Notes under the pieces: generated by a model
What the model saw: only the letters and a program-made list of their open reading frames with translations
What the model was told of the DNA's origin: nothing
Databases searched by the model: none
Program-made: the position numbers and the translations under genes
Source of the DNA: Rhodoferax sp.
Lineage (GTDB): Bacteria > Pseudomonadota > Gammaproteobacteria > Burkholderiales > Burkholderiaceae_C
DNA length: 15,451 nucleotides
Reading direction: 5' to 3'
Assembly: GCA_029865675.1 (NCBI GenBank)
Contig: JARXAU010000084.1
Location: 1-15,451, forward strand
Part shown: piece by piece, positions 13,927 to 15,451 of the stretch
How positions within the stretch are numbered: the stretch's first letter is position 1
Layout of the letters: each line of letters begins with the position of its first letter

Positions 13927-15451
13927 ATGGCCGCAGTGCTGCTAGACCCCTTTGAAGAGGCCCTCTCGTTTCATCGCGCAGGGCAATTGTCCCAAGCCAA
14001 AGCGCGCTATATCGAGGTTTTGAAGCGCCAACCGCAGCACGTCGATTCCTTGCACTTGCTGGGTGTGATCGCGCTGCAGAACCAAAACCCGACGGCGGCC
14101 GTCAAGCTGATCAAGCTGGCAATTGCGCATGCGCCCAAAGTGGCGGAATTTCACTCTAACCTGGGCTTGGCACTCAAAGATATGGCCCTGTGGGACGATG
14201 CCCTGGCAAGTTTGGACGAGTCGATTCGCCTTGACCCGGCTTCAGCGCCAGCGCACTTCAACCGCGGCCTCATCTTTCAGGCCTTGCAAAAGCCAGAGCT
14301 GGCGCTTGCCTGTTTTGAAAAGGCCACCGCCTTCAATCCTGCATACGCCGAGGCCCATTTCCAACTAGGCTTGACGCTGCAAGAGCTGCAGCGACCCGAC
14401 CTTGCAGTGGCCAGCTACGACCTGGCCTTGGCCCTCTGGCCCACGGACCCCAAGACGCACTACAACAAGGGCGTGGCGTTACAGGCCATGGGGCAACTAG
14501 AGGCCAGCGTGCAGAGCTACAGCCAGGCAACTGACTGCGATGCGGGCTATACCGAAGCGCACTTCAACCAAGGCGTTGCGCTGCATCAGCTACGCCAACT
14601 CGACGCCGCTTTGGACTGCTACCGGCGCGTCATAGCACTGCAAGCAGACCATGCTCAGGCCCACTCCAACCTCGGCGTTGCGCAACAAGACTTAGGGCTG
14701 CTGGACGCGGCGGTAGCGAGCTACCGCACCGCCGTGGCCCTCAAGCCTGACTACGCGGCAGCGCACCACAACCTGGGGCTGGCGCTCAAGCTCAATGGAC
14801 AACTTGAAGCCTCGGTAGAAAGCTATGACAGGGCGATTGCACTAGACCCCAACTACGCCCAAGCCCACGCCGGTCGCGGGCATGCATTGCAAGCGCTGCA
14901 GGCCTACGCCGCTGCCATCGCAAGCTACGAGCTGGCGCTGCGCATCACCCCAGACTATGTGGAAGCGCACGCCAACCGGGGGGTGGCACTAGAGAAGCTG
15001 CACCATTACGAGGCCGCACTGGACAGCTTTGACTTGGCGCTGGCCATCAACCCAGGCTATGCAGAGGCGCACTACAACCGGGGTGTTGCGCTCAAGGCAC
15101 TGGGTCGCATAGACGATGCGATCAAAGCCTATCGCCAAGCGCTGGAACTGGACCCACATCGGGTGGAGACCCACACCAACCTGGGTGTCGCGCTGCAAGA
15201 GTTGCAACAGCTCGAAGAGGCCATTGCCTGCTATGACCGGGCGATCGCCCTGGGCCCCAACTCGGTGCAGGCGTATTCAAACCGCGGCGCAGCACACCAG
15301 GATTTAATGCAATTTGATGCCGCCATGGCAAGCTACGACAGCGCGCTTCGAATTCAACCCGACTCTGCGGAAGCGCGCTCCAATAAAGCACTGGCGCTTT
15401 TGCTTATGGGTGATTACGCGCAGGGCCTGCCCTTGTATGAATGCCGTACCG
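13927..15451 (+). CDS. Long tetratricopeptide-repeat protein (partial, C-terminus beyond the window)
   Basis: The frame opens at ATG 13927, with GGAG 8 bases upstream, and stays open to the right edge (508 codons). From residue 74 to 481 there are twelve consecutive 34-residue TPR units with no insertion or deletion. Two less regular units come before them and a partial one follows, giving about 14-15 in all. Units read like EAHxNRGVALxxLxxxxxAxxxYxxALxxxP. TPR arrays form superhelices that bind partner proteins. The last visible residues, MGDYAQGLPLYECR, resemble the junction in TPR proteins that continue into a glycosyltransferase-like domain, so a catalytic C-terminus may follow. No signal peptide is seen. 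The 122-base gap after the tRNA (13805-13926) shows no clear promoter. Confidence 0.92.
   Translation, partial: MAAVLLDPFEEALSFHRAGQLSQAKARYIEVLKRQPQHVDSLHLLGVIALQNQNPTAAVKLIKLAIAHAPKVAEFHSNLGLALKDMALWDDALASLDESIRLDPASAPAHFNRGLIFQALQKPELALACFEKATAFNPAYAEAHFQLGLTLQELQRPDLAVASYDLALALWPTDPKTHYNKGVALQAMGQLEASVQSYSQATDCDAGYTEAHFNQGVALHQLRQLDAALDCYRRVIALQADHAQAHSNLGVAQQDLGLLDAAVASYRTAVALKPDYAAAHHNLGLALKLNGQLEASVESYDRAIALDPNYAQAHAGRGHALQALQAYAAAIASYELALRITPDYVEAHANRGVALEKLHHYEAALDSFDLALAINPGYAEAHYNRGVALKALGRIDDAIKAYRQALELDPHRVETHTNLGVALQELQQLEEAIACYDRAIALGPNSVQAYSNRGAAHQDLMQFDAAMASYDSALRIQPDSAEARSNKALALLLMGDYAQGLPLYECRT

Overview
The window looks like chromosomal DNA of a Comamonadaceae-type betaproteobacterium, with Rhodoferax or Polaromonas relatives the closest guess. 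The guess rests on gene content recognised by eye, not on a database search: a betaproteobacterial aa3/caa3 cytochrome oxidase cluster with the 36-residue assembly peptide before ctaG, DUF2970, DUF2244 and DUF1841 proteins, a cytochrome c4, and a MoxR/VWA pair. I see no insertion sequence, prophage, CRISPR array or rRNA. Coding is dense and no gap exceeds 170 bases.

Bases 1-5060 (minus strand) hold a respiratory operon. Transcription order is a DUF2244 membrane protein, coxB (subunit II with a fused cytochrome c domain), coxA (subunit I), the small assembly peptide, ctaG/cox11 (CuB insertion), a DUF2970 membrane protein, and coxC (subunit III, cut by the window edge). Together they make and assemble a terminal oxidase that takes electrons from cytochrome c to oxygen.

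Bases 5207-9836 are housekeeping and accessory genes in alternating orientation: a BioC-like methyltransferase relative whose SAM site looks eroded (minus); comF and the tRNA methyltransferase gene trmL (plus); a probable minus-strand unit of a TauE/SafE permease, an orphan ParA ATPase and a MaoC-type hydratase; and a DUF1841 protein (plus) whose start lies 15 bases from the permease start. A strong bidirectional terminator at 9870-9896 separates DUF1841 from a convergent diheme cytochrome c4 gene.

Bases 10749-13680 (plus) carry a tight four-gene block: a MoxR-type AAA+ ATPase, a 76-residue glycine-rich membrane protein, a GNAT acetyltransferase and a CoxE-like VWA protein. ATPase plus VWA partner is a known remodelling or metal-insertion arrangement. 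The embedded membrane protein and acetyltransferase are the least explained part of the window and the best candidate for an under-described system. A tRNA-Arg(CCT) gene and the start of a long TPR-repeat protein, still open at the right edge, complete the window.
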